Below, one piece after another: positions 49,985 to 62,184 of a DNA stretch of 64,000 bases (position 1 is its first letter; every line of letters starts with the position of its first letter). The stretch comes from Phocoena phocoena (taxonomy: Eukaryota; Chordata; Mammalia; Artiodactyla; Phocoenidae). The DNA is taken from contig NC_089223.1 in assembly GCF_963924675.1 (NCBI RefSeq), positions 9,436,881 to 9,500,880 on the forward strand, written 5' to 3'. The notes below the pieces were generated by a model. It was not told the DNA's origin and did not search any database. It was given only the letters and a program-made list of their open reading frames with translations. The translations under genes were made by a program, and so were the position numbers.

Positions 49985-50160
49985 TGTGAGGTGGTACTTC
50001 GATCAGCAGCAGTAGCATCCCCTGGAAGCTTGTTAGAAATGCAGAATCTCAGGCTCCATCCCTGACCTACTGAGCCAGAGTGTGCTTTTTAAAAAATATC
50101 CCTCTCCACTACCAGGTGACTGGTTTGAGCATTGCATTTCAGAAGCACTTCTCTAGATGC
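49985..50160 (+). mobile_element. MER5A-type hAT-Charlie element
   Basis: 'cagcagcagtagcatcccctggaagcttgttagaaatgcagaatctcaggctcc', 'ccctgacctactgagccagagtgtgc' and 'ccaggtgactggtttgagcattgcatttcagaagcacttctctag' match the order of the short nonautonomous DNA transposon MER5A. The terminal 'ggttctcaaa' is lost. This is an ancient inactive fossil. Confidence 0.8.
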
Positions 50161-50809
50161 CAAATGTGTTGTTATAAATTCCTTCTTCAGTGAACTAAGG
50201 CATGATGTAGGGAAAGAGTAGAAGGAGTTCTCATTGCAGTTGGAGTTTATACTCTTCAGTTATCAAGTGTCTAGTGTTTTTGAAATAGCCTAAATGATTC
50301 CAGGGAAAGGAAGTGTTTTGAGCTCATTCAGCCACAGAACTGAAAGAGTTACAGCATCCTATTTTTAAGATATACGTATTAGAGTTCCATCTGTCATTTG
50401 TAAAGGAAACTTCTATGCCTAAATTTAAAAAAATGTTTTAAAAATAAGAGATAAAATACTAAACTTATTACAAGGAGATCTGGCTTTAATCACCTAGTCA
50501 TGTGCAACTAGCTACATAATAAGGGCAGGTGATAACCTCACAGGGTCTTGATTTCCTCAGGAGTAGTTTGCTATTCATGGGCTGGAAATGGGGTTGGAAC
50601 TCCAGAAGGCATAGAGTATGCACATTAAAGTGAGGGCGATAAGAAAACCTGAAACTTTTGAATAAATTAAAATTGAATATTGTGCCTGGAATGTAGGGTG
50701 TCTGTGAAGGTCTTTGTATAGTGTTAGTGTTGGGGAAGGGGGGGTTTTATCGGTGAGATATGAGGTTGGTGATCAAGGCATTTTATACCCTCTGAAAGGG
50801 TTTGAAATT
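50161..50809. other. Unique DNA, nothing recognised
   Basis: No gene or named repeat. Confidence 0.4.
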
Positions 50810-51170
50810 TAGCCCAAGGCTAAAAGAAGTTTGGAAGGGTTTAGGAAAAGGAGGGAAGTTGGCATTTTAGAAGGCTAATACTGGCTTTAATACAAGAAAA
50901 TGAGAGTCCACAAGACCATAGACAAAGAAGTTAGGTAAAACCTATTTGAATAATGTAGGCCAGAATGATGGTAACATGAATTACAGATGTAGAATTAGGG
51001 AAGGGGAGAAATGAGCTGTTTAGGAGGAAAAATCTATAAGATGCACTGACTGATGGGAAGGAGGAAACTGTCATGGCTAATTCCTGTTTTGAGCCTTAAA
51101 AGCATGATTGGAAATACAGAAAGGGTAGGTTTGGAAGGAACTGATCGATTCTGTTTTTATCAAGTTATTT
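50810..51170 (+). repeat. Possible further piece of an old purine-rich repeat
   Basis: Text such as 'ggcattttagaaggctaatactggct', 'aatgtaggccagaatgatggtaac' and 'atgattggaaatacagaaagggtaggtttggaagg' has the style of the repeat at 46.0-47.8 kb. It is not aligned and may be unrelated. Confidence 0.25.
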
Positions 51171-52904
51171 TTTAAGACTGAACATCCAGTTATAAATTTC
51201 TTGTTAACAGATATTCGTTCCTTAAATATTTAACTATCTTGAGATAATCATACTTTCTATATCATTTATTCTCATTCTAATTATTATATACATGTATGTG
51301 CCTTCAAATCTACATCCTCAGTCTAGATCCATCACCCGAACTACAGCCCCAAATATACTTGTGAGGTTAAATTTATTTTCAGTAAAAATTGTGCTTTGCT
51401 GTTCATTGGAAATACAAGATTTTTCAGATCTTGCTACTTATATATGGCATATGTAATGTTACTCAGTTTTAGATATTGAGAAACATAATCATTTTGGGGC
51501 AAGGATTGTGATGGGACTTTAGTGTCACTTTTATACCTAAAAACACCACCTTAGAAATATCCCATGCTCAAATAAATAGTTATTGAATTAAACATTGAAA
51601 ATCTAAGTTGTCAAATTGCTTGTATAAATAAGGAATGAGCAAATGGGTCTACTGGAAATCAGCATAATGATGAATACATAAGGAAAATGTTATTAAATAT
51701 TTCTATGATACTATTATTTCTTTATCTCGAGGTTACTAAAACCAGGTAATTCAAAACATTTGATTTCATCACTTCAGCTCTTATGTAAAAGAAATAAAAT
51801 TTTAATAATGAAAAACTGACCTTCTCTGATGCTTGTTTACCCATGGTCTTCTCCTCCCTTTTTTGACTTTGTCAGCTGTGTCATTTTCCCCCGCACATGA
51901 ATATCTGTTTACATTTTTTCTTAATTTATTTTTGATTTTGGAAAATATAGATAACTATTAAATATATGTAAAGTGCTATGTTTTTTCAGTGACTTCAGCT
52001 ATCATTCTTTGAAAGATTTTAATAAAAAGGATTTCTGACAACATAACAAAATAGAAATCAGGTTTGATAGACTTCAGCATATGTGAAGTATGTATCCTGT
52101 CTGAGAAAAAATTTAAGCGTCCAGCACCTTTTCTGTATCCATCTTAGCTAGCCAATCTTGTGTATTTACAACAGCAATGACATTGATGGATCACTTTAAT
52201 TTACCCGGTGACCGACAGTTTGCCGGGACTATCTGTAAGAAGCAGCTAGAGCTGGTCCTGATCATTACAGATATGTGTATTGTTTCAGAAAAGTGTACCT
52301 GATCAGAAGCAGTTTAGATGTACCATTGTACCACAGATATATAAATACATATTTTAGTATCCTGTTGATATTTATTTTTCTCTTGTTCATTTCTCTTTTT
52401 ATGGAAAATTCAATACCTGTACAAATCTATGCTAATTTAGTTATTTGATAAAATTAATTGTAATGCAATTTGGCCTTTTAAAGTATGGAGGATAGTTTTT
52501 AAATTTGTATAATCGGGATTGATTTTTAGAAAACAATATTATTTTTATGCCATTTTATGTACTTTAAAGTAAGAAACATTATTTTGAAAATAGCAAGTTG
52601 TGGTGTCAATTTTTCACTTAAATAGTTTAAACCTTAGGTAAGGACTAGAAAATAGAATATATGACTCGCAAAGTATTATAGAATTTTAGTGAAGATACGT
52701 GTAATAGAGGATAAGAAATGATAATCTTGGGAACACCAAGGAGGGAGAATTTAATTATTACACATATAATATGCAGAAGTCATTCTTGATGCTTAGCATG
52801 TATGGAATTTATATCTTTTTAAAATGTATTCAGAGCTAACATTATATTTAAGTGGACTAGATATCTTGTCTATATGATTATGTGGTGCTATTATAGAATT
52901 TTTT
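51171..52904. other. AT-rich unique DNA with a CpG-bearing patch at about 52190-52270
   Basis: Mostly A/T-rich. Around 52200-52265 the sequence ACCCGGTGACCGACAGTTTG followed by CCGGGACTATCTG keeps three CpGs in an otherwise CpG-poor area. No open exon was found, and whether it is a conserved non-coding element cannot be told from one genome. Confidence 0.4.
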
Positions 52905-52990
52905 AAATTCAGCATATTTATAGAGCACTTATCATATGCCAAGATGTATACCAGACGTTTTCATATGTAAGCAGTGCACTAGACATTGTA
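52905..52990 (-). repeat. MIR SINE 3' fragment, antisense
   Basis: 'cagcatatttatagagcacttatcatatgccaagatgtataccagacgttttcatatgtaa' follows the reverse complement of the MIR 3' end (TTATTGAGCACTTACTATGTGCC...). Confidence 0.6.
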
Positions 52991-53094
52991 TTGTAACACA
53001 GGATGGGATCTAATGTCCTCCAAATGCCTTCTATTATCTCTTTTTGATCCCTGAAATTCTACTGATTAGACCTCAAAACTTAAACCTTTATCAC

Positions 53095-53152
53095 TAATAT
53101 ATATGTGTATGTGTATACACACACACATATGTATATGTGTATGTGTGTGTTT
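53095..53152. repeat. (TATG)/(CA)/(TG) compound microsatellite
   Basis: ATATATGTGTATGTGTATAC followed by ACACACACATATGTATATGT and TGTGTGTG, a tract with dyad symmetry able to form hairpins on either strand. Confidence 0.85.
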
Positions 53153-54429
53153 TTAAATTAAATTCCTGAGAGGAGTTATTTCTTAAGTCTTCATAAATTC
53201 GTACCATACGGTCTAGTGTGAATGGTTATTGCCTCTTCTGTAAATAGGCTTTGACAGAGGAAGTAGAAATGATTTTAGAGGCCTTGACTATTTGAACTGA
53301 GCTGGTAGAGGACCAAAAATTAGAGCCGAATGATAAAGAACTCTTTGTTTATTTGTTTTTCTTACATTACATGTCAAAAAGGACTGGTCCTGGCTACTTT
53401 TTACTGTGGTTAATTGAATAAAGCATAGCTTATATATTAGAAAAATCAAAACCCTAAGTTATTTTTTGTTTTGGGTTTTTTTTTCTGTGTAATAGTGTAA
53501 GGATGACTCATGTGTTTTCACTTTATAACAGTAATACAAGCACACACAAACATCACAGAGTGAATTGCTCATTCTGGTTTAACAAAGTACGTGGATGCAT
53601 GGGAATCATTTCTGTGGTAGGGATATCTATGAGAGTAGCCTGAATCAACAGAGAAAGTTGTGACAGCTTCATGAAACCCCTAACTGAGTGAAGTCCAGTT
53701 TTCGCCAGCATTTTTGTGTGCTTTCCCATTTTCTGCCATAACTCTCTCTGTCAAGGTGGAAACTGGATATATCTTTGTAGAAAGAAAGGTAGCACCTCAT
53801 TTACCTACTTAGGAAACGTGTGTGTTCAGTAGGTTTCTGGTACCTCTTAAATATTTACAAGGCACATTCTAAGCATTGACTATGAAATCTCAATAATGAC
53901 TTTTCCTGTCAAGGAAATCTCCTTCCCTAATTGTGTGAACAGTCTCTCCAGAGATTCTCTTTCAGCCCAGGAAAGCTTGAACATTCATTACCTTGTTTTA
54001 TTATTTAAGTCTGTAGGCATAGGACTGGGATAGATGATAGTGCTAAGTAGTATATAAAATTATATTTGAAACCATATAATTTTAGTTTATTTTAGCAAGT
54101 GAATTGGTGCACTATGTTGTCATCCTACTCTGACTTCTACTTATTAGAGACCTTCCCACCAAATGGGCCAATATCAAACTTAGGTAATAGAAGCCAGGCT
54201 GCAAAAGCAGGGCCTCAGGCAGAATATAAACCATATCCATAATAGATAAGGTGCCTGTAAAAAATACTGTCCAAACTGGAACACTTTGAGAGTAGAGGGC
54301 ACTGTTAATAATAGGGCTGGAACAACATGTATAAACTGGGAGTATCTCAAGTGAACTGGGACATATGGTTACCCCAATGATAGAATTAATATAATTATTG
54401 AGACCAGATGAGTGAGGCTACATTTTATT
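53153..54429. other. Unique DNA, nothing recognised
   Basis: No exon or assignable repeat up to the L1 target-site duplication. Confidence 0.4.
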
Positions 54430-54444
54430 AAGAGTTGGTGGTCA

Positions 54445-54801
54445 GAAAAGATGCTTGATCCAATTTCAATTTTCTGAGGCTTGATATGTGACCCAAGATG
54501 TGATCTGTCCTGGAGAATGTTCCACGTGCACTTGAGAAGAAAGTGTATGCTGCTGCTTTTGGGTGGAATGTCCTATAAATATCAATTAAATCTATCTGGT
54601 CTGTTGTGTTATTTAACACTTCTGTGTTTCCTTATTTATTTTCCGTTTGGGATATCTGTCTATTGATGGAAGTGGGGTGTTAAAGTCCCCTACTATTATT
54701 GTGTTACTGTCGATTTCCCCCTTCATGATTGTTAGCATTTGCCTTATGTATTGAGGTGCTCCTATGTTGGGTGCATAAATATTTATAATTGTTATATCTT
54801 C
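54445..54801 (-). mobile_element. Inverted 5' segment of the twin-primed L1 (endonuclease domain)
   Basis: On the minus strand this encodes the L1 endonuclease-domain sequence in two overlapping frames: one with TIINIYAPN and VGDFNTPLPSIDR-like text (54613-54813), the other with FFSSARGTFSRTDHILGH (54428-54619). A frameshift separates them. The domain's final SDH histidine codon sits across the junction in the sense part (54805-54813), so the single source domain is split between the two orientations. Confidence 0.92.
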
Positions 54802-57800
54802 TTTTCTGACCACAACGCTGTGAGATTAGAAATCAGTTACAGGAAAAAAACTGTAAAAAACACAAATACATGGAGGCTAAACAGTGTGCTACTAAATAAC
54901 AAGAGATCACTGAAGAAATCAAAGAAGAAATAAAAAAATACATAGAAACAAATGACAATGAAAACACTACAACCCAAAACCTATGGGATGCAGCAAAAGT
55001 AGTTCCTAGGAGAGAAGTTTATAGCAATTCAATCTCACCTCAAGAATCAAGAAAAATCTCTATCTACCTTACACCTAAAGCAACTAGAGAAAGAAGAACA
55101 AACAAAACTCAAAGTCAGTAGAAGGAAAGAAATCATAAAGATCAGAGCAGAAAAAAGTGAAATAAAAATGAAGAAAGCAGTACCAAAGGTCAATAAAACT
55201 AAAAATTGATTCTTTGAGAAAATAAACAAAATTGATAAACCTTGAGCCAGACTCATCGATAAAAAAAGTGAGAGTTCAGAAATCAATAAATTTAGAAATG
55301 AAAAAGGAGAAATCACAACTGACACTGCAGAAATACAAAGGATTATAAGAGGCTACTACAAACAACTATATGCCAATAAAATGGACAACCACGAAGAAAT
55401 GGACAAATTTTGGAAAGGTACGGTTTTCCAAGACTGACCCAGGAAGAATTAGAAAATATAAACAGACCTATCACAAGTAATGAAATTGCAACTGTAATTA
55501 AAAATCTTCCAACAAACAAAAGTCCAGGATCAGATGGCCTCACAGGCAAATTCTATCAAACATTTAAAGAAGAGCTAACACCTGTCCTTTTCAAACTTGT
55601 CCAAAAATTGCAGAGGGAGGGGCACTCCCAAATTCATTCTATGAGGCCACCATCACCCTGATACCAAAACCAGCCAAAGATGTCACAAAGAAAGAAAACG
55701 ACAGGCCAATATCACTGATGAACATAGATGCAAAAATCCTCAACAAAATACTAGCAAACAGAATCCAACAAAACATTAAAAGGATCATACACCATGATCA
55801 GGTGGGATTTATCCCAGGAATGCAAGGATTCTTCAATATACAAAAATCAATCAGTGTGATGCACCGTATTGGTAAATTAAGGAATATAAACCATATGATC
55901 ATCTCAATAGATGCAGAAAAAGCTTTTGACAAAATTCAACACCAATTTATGATAAAAACTCTCCAGAAAATGGGCACAGAGGGAATCTACCTCAACATAA
56001 TAAAGACCATATATGACAAGCCCACAGCAAACATCATCCTCAGTGGTGAAAAACTGAAAGTATTTCCATTAACATCGGGAACAAGACAATGATGTCCACT
56101 CTCACCACTCTTATTCAACATAGTTTTGGAAGTCCTAGCCACATCAATCAGAGAAGAAAAAGAAATAAAAGGAATACAAATGGAAAAGAAGAAGTAAAAC
56201 TGTCACAGTTTGCAGATGACATGATACTCTACATAGAAAATCCGGAAGATGCCACCAGAATACTACTAGAACTAATCAATGAATTTGGTAAGGTTGCAGG
56301 ACACAAAATTAATGCACAGAAATCTCTTGCATTCTTATACATTAACAACGAAAAATCAGAAATTAAGGAAACAATCCCATTTACCATCACAATAAAAAGA
56401 GTAAAATACCCAGGAATAAGCCTACTGAAGAAGGCAAAAGACTTGTATTCAGAAAACTATAAAACACTGATGAAAGAAATCAAAGGTGACATTAACAGAT
56501 GGAGAAATATGCCATGTTCTTGGATTGGAAGAATCAATATTGTGAAAATGACTGTATTTCCCAAAGCAATCTACAGATTCAATGCAATCCCTATCAAACT
56601 ACCAATGACATTCTTCACAGAATTAGAACCAAAAACTTTACAATTTGTATGGAAACACAAAAGATCCTGAATAGACAAAGCAGTCTTGAGAAAGAAAAAT
56701 GGAGCTGGAGGAATCAGGCTCCCCAAATTCAAACTATACTACAAAGCTACAGTAATCAAGACAGTAGGATACTGGCACAAAAACAGAAATATAGATCAAT
56801 GAAATATAGTTCAACAGGATAGAAAGCCAGAGATAAAACCCACACACATATTGTCAGCTGATTTATGACAAAGGAGGAGAGAACATACAATGGAGAAAAG
56901 GCAGCCTCTTCAATAAGTGGTGCTGGGAAAACTGGACAGCTGCATGTAAGAGAATGAAATTAGAACACACCGTAACACCATACATAAAAACAAACTCTAA
57001 ATGGATTAAAGACCTAAATGTAAGACCAGACATTATAAAACTTTTAGAGGAAAACATAGAAAAAAATACTCTTTGACATAAACCACAGCAATATCGTTTT
57101 TGACCCACCTCCTAGGGAAAACAAAAGTAAACAAATGGGACCTAATTAAACTTCAAAGCCTTTGCACAGGATAGGAAACCATAAAAAATATGAAAAGACA
57201 ACCCTCAGAATGGGAGAAATTTTTGCAAATGAAGCAACGGACAAAGGATTAATCTCCAAAATATACAAACAGCTCATGGAGCTAAATATCAAAAAAACAA
57301 ACAGCCCAATCCAAAAGTGGGTGGAAGACCTAAATAGACATTTCTCCAAAGAAGATATACAGATTGCCAACAAACACATGAAAAGATGCTCAACATCACT
57401 AATCATTAGAGAAATGCAAATCAAAACCACAATGAAGTATCTGTCACCTCACACCGGTCAGAATGTCCATCATCAAAAAAATCTACAAACAATAAATGCT
57501 GGAGAGGGTGTGGAGAAAAGGGAACCATTTGCACTGTTGGTGGGAATGTAAATTGATACAGCCACTATGGAGAACAGTATGGAGAGTCCTTAAAAAACTA
57601 AAAATAGAACTACCATATGACCCAGCAATCCCACTACTGGGCATATACCCTGAGAAAACCATAATTCAAAAGGACACATGTACCCCAGTGTTCATTGCAG
57701 CAGTGTTTACAATAGCCAGGATATGGAAACAACTTAAATGTACAACGACAGATGGATGGATAAAGAGGATGTGGTACATATGTACAGTGGAATATTAGCC

Positions 57801-57968
57801 ATAAAAAGGATCAGAATTGGGTCATTTGTAGAGATGTGGATGGACCTAGAGTCTGTCATATGGAGTGAATTCAGCCAGAAACAGAAAAACAGATACTGTA
57901 TCTTAACACACACATATGTGCAATGTAGAAAAATGGTACAGATGAACCTACTTGCAGGGCAGGAATAG
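54802..57968 (+). pseudogene. L1 ORF2 remnant (reverse transcriptase region), inactivated
   Basis: The sense part starts at FFSDHNAVRLEI (54799-54834) and continues through a highly charged linker. The reverse transcriptase region (about 55410-56670) keeps [31 protein letters not shown] and [13 protein letters not shown]. The catalytic FADD is intact at 56209-56220. Breaks include a frameshift at about 55612-55622 (extra G in a G-run), a stop at 56090-56092 in place of the Gly codon of the RQGCPL motif, a stop at 56668-56670, and several frameshifts beyond. The C-terminal region retains HCWWECK (a Cys-rich zinc-like motif) at about 57510-57550. It is a dead copy whose wording still closely follows the family. 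Confidence 0.92.
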
Positions 57969-58280
57969 AAAGGCAGATGTAGAGAACGGAGTTGTGGACA
58001 TGGTGGGGAAGAGGAGGGGGGTGCGAACTGGGAAATTAGTTTGACATAAATACACTACCATGTGTAAAAGAGATAGCTAGTGGGAACCTGCTGTATAGCA
58101 CAGGGAGTTCAGCTCGGTGCTCTGTGACGACCCAGATAGGGGGCATGGGGAAGGGTGGGGGGAGGTCCAAGAGGGAGAGGATATAGGTATACATATAGCT
58201 GATTCACTTCATTGTACAGCAGAAACTAACACAACATTGTAAAGCAATTATACTCCAATAAAAAAAAAAGTTGGTGGTCA

Positions 58281-58929
58281 TGTGAATGGATAGGCAACCC
58301 TGGTTTAAAGGCACAGGGTCAGGCAGACATGTCCCATATTTGGACACGGATATATTTAAGTGGGATCTTCCTAGGACTGTCTTTTACTAAGAGAGTGTCT
58401 TGGTTCTGGTTAGCATATTAAAAAGAGGCATGGATAAAAAATTTGGAATTTAAAGTATACTTTCATCCACTCCAGTCTTTTGTGCTCCTGTAATTAATTT
58501 TCCTTACTTCTCTTTCACCTCATAATTCATGCCACCACACTTAAACGTTCCTTATTGTTGGTAGTAGGAATTATATGCTTAGTTCGGAGGATGATCTTTT
58601 TAATAGCATTCCTTCTGTTCTTAAAGGCAAGTTTGGACTTGGCTGGATTTAGCAATTGCTTTGAAAATTTGGTTTAGCATATTGTTTCCAAATGAAAATA
58701 TGGGAATTAGAACAAGACAACAGATCATACAACTAGCACATGCTATTTTATATTGGTATTTAAATTTCAAAGTGCTTTTTTGTCCCTTTGTCACTACAGC
58801 ACTTTAAAAATATTTAATGTGATTTTCCTTACACCTTTTTATATTTCATATTTATGTCTTTCATAGTTACATGGCTATCTTTCATACTTATATAATTTCA
58901 TATCAGGACTCTTACAAAAACATGCTCTC
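58281..58929. other. Unique DNA, nothing recognised
   Basis: Flanking DNA after the second L1 target-site duplication. No gene or named repeat. Confidence 0.4.
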
Positions 58930-59390
58930 TGTTTTTTATTTTTTTGAAATTTTTATTGAGCTAATTTGAGATTCATATGCCGTTGTCATATACAGAGATT
59001 CCACGAGCCCTTTGCTCAGTTTCCCTCAATGCTAAATTTTGCAAAGTTATAATACAATATTGCATCCAAAATATTTTCATTGATAACACTCTACCAACCT
59101 TATTCAGATTTTACCAGTTTTGCACGTGCTTATTTGTGTCTGTGTGTGTGTTTAGTTCTACACAATTTTCCTACATATGTAGGTCGGTCAAGGTATTGAA
59201 CAGTTCCATCACCACAAAGGTTCCTCCTGTTGCCCTTATATAACCATACCCACCTCCGTTCTATCCCACCCACCCTATTCCTAACCCCAGGCAACCAACT
59301 GATATGTCCTCCATTTTAAAAATTTTATTTCAGAAATGTTATATTCATGGAATAACATAGTATGTAACCTTTTTTGGATTGACTTTCTCT
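58930..59390 (-). mobile_element. L1 LINE 3' untranslated fragment, antisense
   Basis: The plus strand reads 'gaaatttttattgagctaatttgagattcatatgccgttg', 'ctctaccaaccttattcagattttaccag', 'ggtattgaacagttccatcacc', 'ccccaggcaaccaactgatatg' and 'gttatattcatggaataacatagtatgtaacctt', the reverse complement of an old L1 3' untranslated region of the same general type as 20523-20990 but a different subfamily. Confidence 0.75.
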
Positions 59391-60044
59391 ATGTTTAAAA
59401 CAATATGTATCTTTTCGCTATATACTTTTGGTCATAAGACTGTAAGAATGTGACAAAAGACAGTATTTAACAATGTTTATTAGAGATTCAGGATAATGTA
59501 TATTATCCTGAAAATATATTTCACTATATTTTAACATATATGGAAATATTCTTCATTATTTGTATTAATGGAGGGAGCTGAAAGCCAATTAAGTGGTTAA
59601 GAGTATACAGAATAAAAAAACTATGTGTCTGTGGGTCACAAAAATACTGATTGCATTGGTTTTTAACATGAGAGATTCATGTGAACATTGATCTCTGGAG
59701 TGTAATATGGACAGGGTATTCTCAGGGGTGTCACAAGTAGGGAGAAAAAGGTGGATTTAGGGTCAGAACACCTAGTAATTTACAGTATCTTGAATATGTT
59801 TTATGACATTGAAGGACCCATACTGGAGAGAGTGTGTTAAATATGGACACTATTAATCTAGTGATTTTTAGTAACATGATTTTACATCTAGAAGAAGCCA
59901 TATAACTAAAAAAATTCTGTTTGGCATTGAATATGAAATAGGTAGTGGATGCTTGCTCAGTCATAGGCCCCAAATTATAGAATGCCTTTTGTGTCCTTTC
60001 TCAACTTATGTGCTTACGAGAAAGTAAATAAAATTATTATTCCT
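59391..60044. other. Unique DNA, nothing recognised
   Basis: No gene or named repeat. Confidence 0.4.
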
Positions 60045-60905
60045 TGGCTATTATCAAAAAGTTGATACAACAAGTGTTGGCAAGGATGTGGAGAAAAGGG
60101 AAGTCTTGTGCACTGCTGGAGGGAATTAAATTGGTACAGCCACTATAGAAAACAGTACGGAGGTTCCTCAAAAACAATTAAAGATAGAAGTATGATATGA
60201 TTCAACAGTCTCACTTCTGAGTATGTATCTGAAAGAAATAGAATCAGTATCTTGAAGAGTCTCACTTCTGAGTATGTATCTGAAGGAAATAGAATCACTA
60301 TTTTGAGGTATCTGCACCCCTTTGTTCATTACAGCATTATTCACAATAGCCAAGATATGGAAACAACCTAAGTATCCATTAACAGATGAATGGATAAAGA
60401 AGACAATGGATGAATATCACTCAGCCACAAAAAAATAAGGAAATACTGCCATTTGTGATAGCATGGATGGACCTTGAGGGCATTATGCTAAGTGAAATAA
60501 GTCAAAGACAAATACTGTATGGTCTCACTTATATGTGAAGTCTAAAAAAAGCTAAACTCATAAAAACAGGTTGGTGGTTGCCTGGGCCTTGGGGTTGGAA
60601 ACACATGGAGATGTTGCTCGAAGGGTGCAAACTTCCCAGTTATAAGATGGAAAAGTTCTGAGGATCTAATGTATGGCATGATGATTGTACCTAACAGTAC
60701 TGTATTATACACTTCAAAGTTGCCAAGAGAGTAGATGTTAAATGTTTCATCAAAAAATAGTTAATTATCTGCGATGATGGAGGTGTTAACTAACCTTATT
60801 GTGGTAATCATTTCACAGTATATACATGTATCAAATCATCACGTTACATGCTCTAAACTTACATGATGATGTATGTCAATTTTATCTTAATAAAGCTGGA
60901 AAAAA
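60045..60905 (+). mobile_element. L1 LINE 3' end with internal 51-bp duplication
   Basis: The element begins inside late ORF2 ('acaagtgttggcaaggatgtggagaaaaggg', 'ggtacagccactatagaaaacag'). It passes 'ttcacaatagccaagatatggaaacaacc' and 'gtctcacttatatgtgaagtc' and ends with 'gtcaattttatcttaataaagctgg' plus A. It is 5'-truncated. A 51-bp tandem duplication (60207-60308) is a private change. The wording differs from the twin-primed copy at 54.4 kb, so it is an older subfamily. Confidence 0.88.
60207..60308 (+). repeat. 51-bp tandem duplication within L1
   Basis: AGTCTCACTTCTGAGTATGT begins at 60207 and again at 60258. The units differ at a few positions (GAAAGAAATAG versus GAAGGAAATAG, CAGTATC versus CACTATT), so the duplication is not recent. 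The period is a multiple of three. Confidence 0.9.
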
Positions 60906-61106
60906 GAGGGGGAAAACCAAAAACAAGACACCCCACCAAAATCCAAAATTAATATTCTTGACAATAAGATCTTGATGACTTCATTAACTTAGATAATGTC
61001 TTGTTTAAGAATTCTCAGTGATTAGTTAGGTAAAACATGTTCAGTAAATGTGTGTTGAATAACTGCAGTTTATTAGATTGGAAAGTTGTTCTCTGTAAAT
61101 CTGTAT

Positions 61107-61420
61107 CATGCTAGTACTTTTTTTTAATTAATTTATTATTTTTGGCTGTGTTGGGTCTCTGTTTCTGTGTGAGGGCTTTCTCTAGTTGCGGCGAGAGGGG
61201 GCCACTCTTCATCGCAGTGCACAGGCCTCTCACTATCGCGGCCTCTCTTGTTGTGGAGCACAGGCTCCAGACGCGCAGGCTCAGTAGTTGTGGCTCACGG
61301 GCCTAGTTGCTCCACGGCATGTGGGATCCTCCCAGACCAGGGCTCGAACCCGTGTCCCCTGCATTAGCAGGCAGATTCTCAACCACTGCGCCACCAGGGA
61401 AGCCCCATGCTAGTACTTTT
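61107..61420 (-). mobile_element. CHR-class SINE (long form) with 15-bp TSD
   Basis: The body is 61122-61405 in reverse complement. Target-site duplications CATGCTAGTACTTTT are exact at 61107-61121 and 61406-61420 and end TTTT as expected for L1-endonuclease cutting. The tail appears as TTTTTTAATTAATTTATTAT. The B box is canonical (plus-strand GGCTCGAACCC, i.e. GGGTTCGAGCC). A separate short AATTAATTAATTAATTAG run follows at about 61428-61450. Confidence 0.96.
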
Positions 61421-62184
61421 AGAAAATCAATAATTAATTAATTAATTAGTAAAGAGGTAGGGTGGAATTTCTTGGTAGCAACATAGTTCAAATCTTACTG
61501 ATCAGGGATTTTATATTTAGCTGTGTACTAACCAGCTAATCATTGTGAGTTGAGTTAGAGCTCCAGCATTCACCAGAAGACAGAGAAAAGGCAGATTCTT
61601 GCTACAAGGGGATCTTCAGGGTTTGCATTTTTGTTCACTTTTTTTCATTGTGTTTTTCTATTTGCATTGTTTTGTGGGTTGCCAGTATCAGCTCACAAAT
61701 ATTTGAGGTGATTTTAAAGAAACTGTTGTAAAGCATTGGCTGTAATGGATTGTTCAGGGTGCTGCACAGTTCAATGAAAATAGGCTTAAATTGAAAATCC
61801 CTGGCACCATTGAAAGTGGTCTTTGCGGCAGGAAGTCTCTTATATAGTCTTATCATCATCTGTGTTTTATCGTTTGCTATTCTAGCCCCTGACTTGTATA
61901 CATATAAGAAGCCCTCAGTGGTTCAGTGTCAAGCTCTCCAAACTCCCTCATACATAACTTCCAAATTGTAAGACGAGCCCAAGGTGCTCTGACAAAATTT
62001 GGTTCATGTCATCCTGCTTCTCCCCTTCTAATAACTCACCTTTCTTGAGTCCAGAGTGGCCTTCAGATACCTCTCTTGAAGTTAAAAAGGAAAACTAACA
62101 GAATTTTTAGAAAACAAAAAACAAAACAAAAAACCTCCCAAAAACCCCAAACTACAAACCCCCAGTCATGAGTAGGATAAATTC
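61421..62184. other. Unique DNA, nothing recognised
   Basis: No exon. A poly-A/C-rich patch at 62107-62163 is low complexity. The text at 61040-61070, just before the SINE, weakly resembles a LINE2 tail. Confidence 0.4.

Larger units (their letters stand above)
54430..58280 (+). mobile_element. L1 LINE, 5'-truncated and 5'-inverted (twin-primed), with TSD
   Basis: Target-site duplications AAGAGTTGGTGGTCA (54430-54444) and AAAAGTTGGTGGTCA (58266-58280) bound one insertion. The first copy is preceded by TT, so the cut site reads TT/AAGA. Inside are two parts. 54445 to about 54801 is ORF2 endonuclease-domain DNA in antisense. From about 54802 to 58260 the element runs in sense through reverse transcriptase, the C-terminal region and a 3' untranslated region ending 'aagcaattatactccaat' plus AAAAAAAAA. 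In element coordinates the inverted part ends where the sense part begins, the mark of twin priming. ORF1, the 5' untranslated region and the promoter are absent, so it cannot move on its own. Confidence 0.95.

Noticed and set aside
22856..61405. Apparent minus-strand bias of CHR SINEs (seven of nine)
   Set aside because: Nine elements are too few to support a strand preference.
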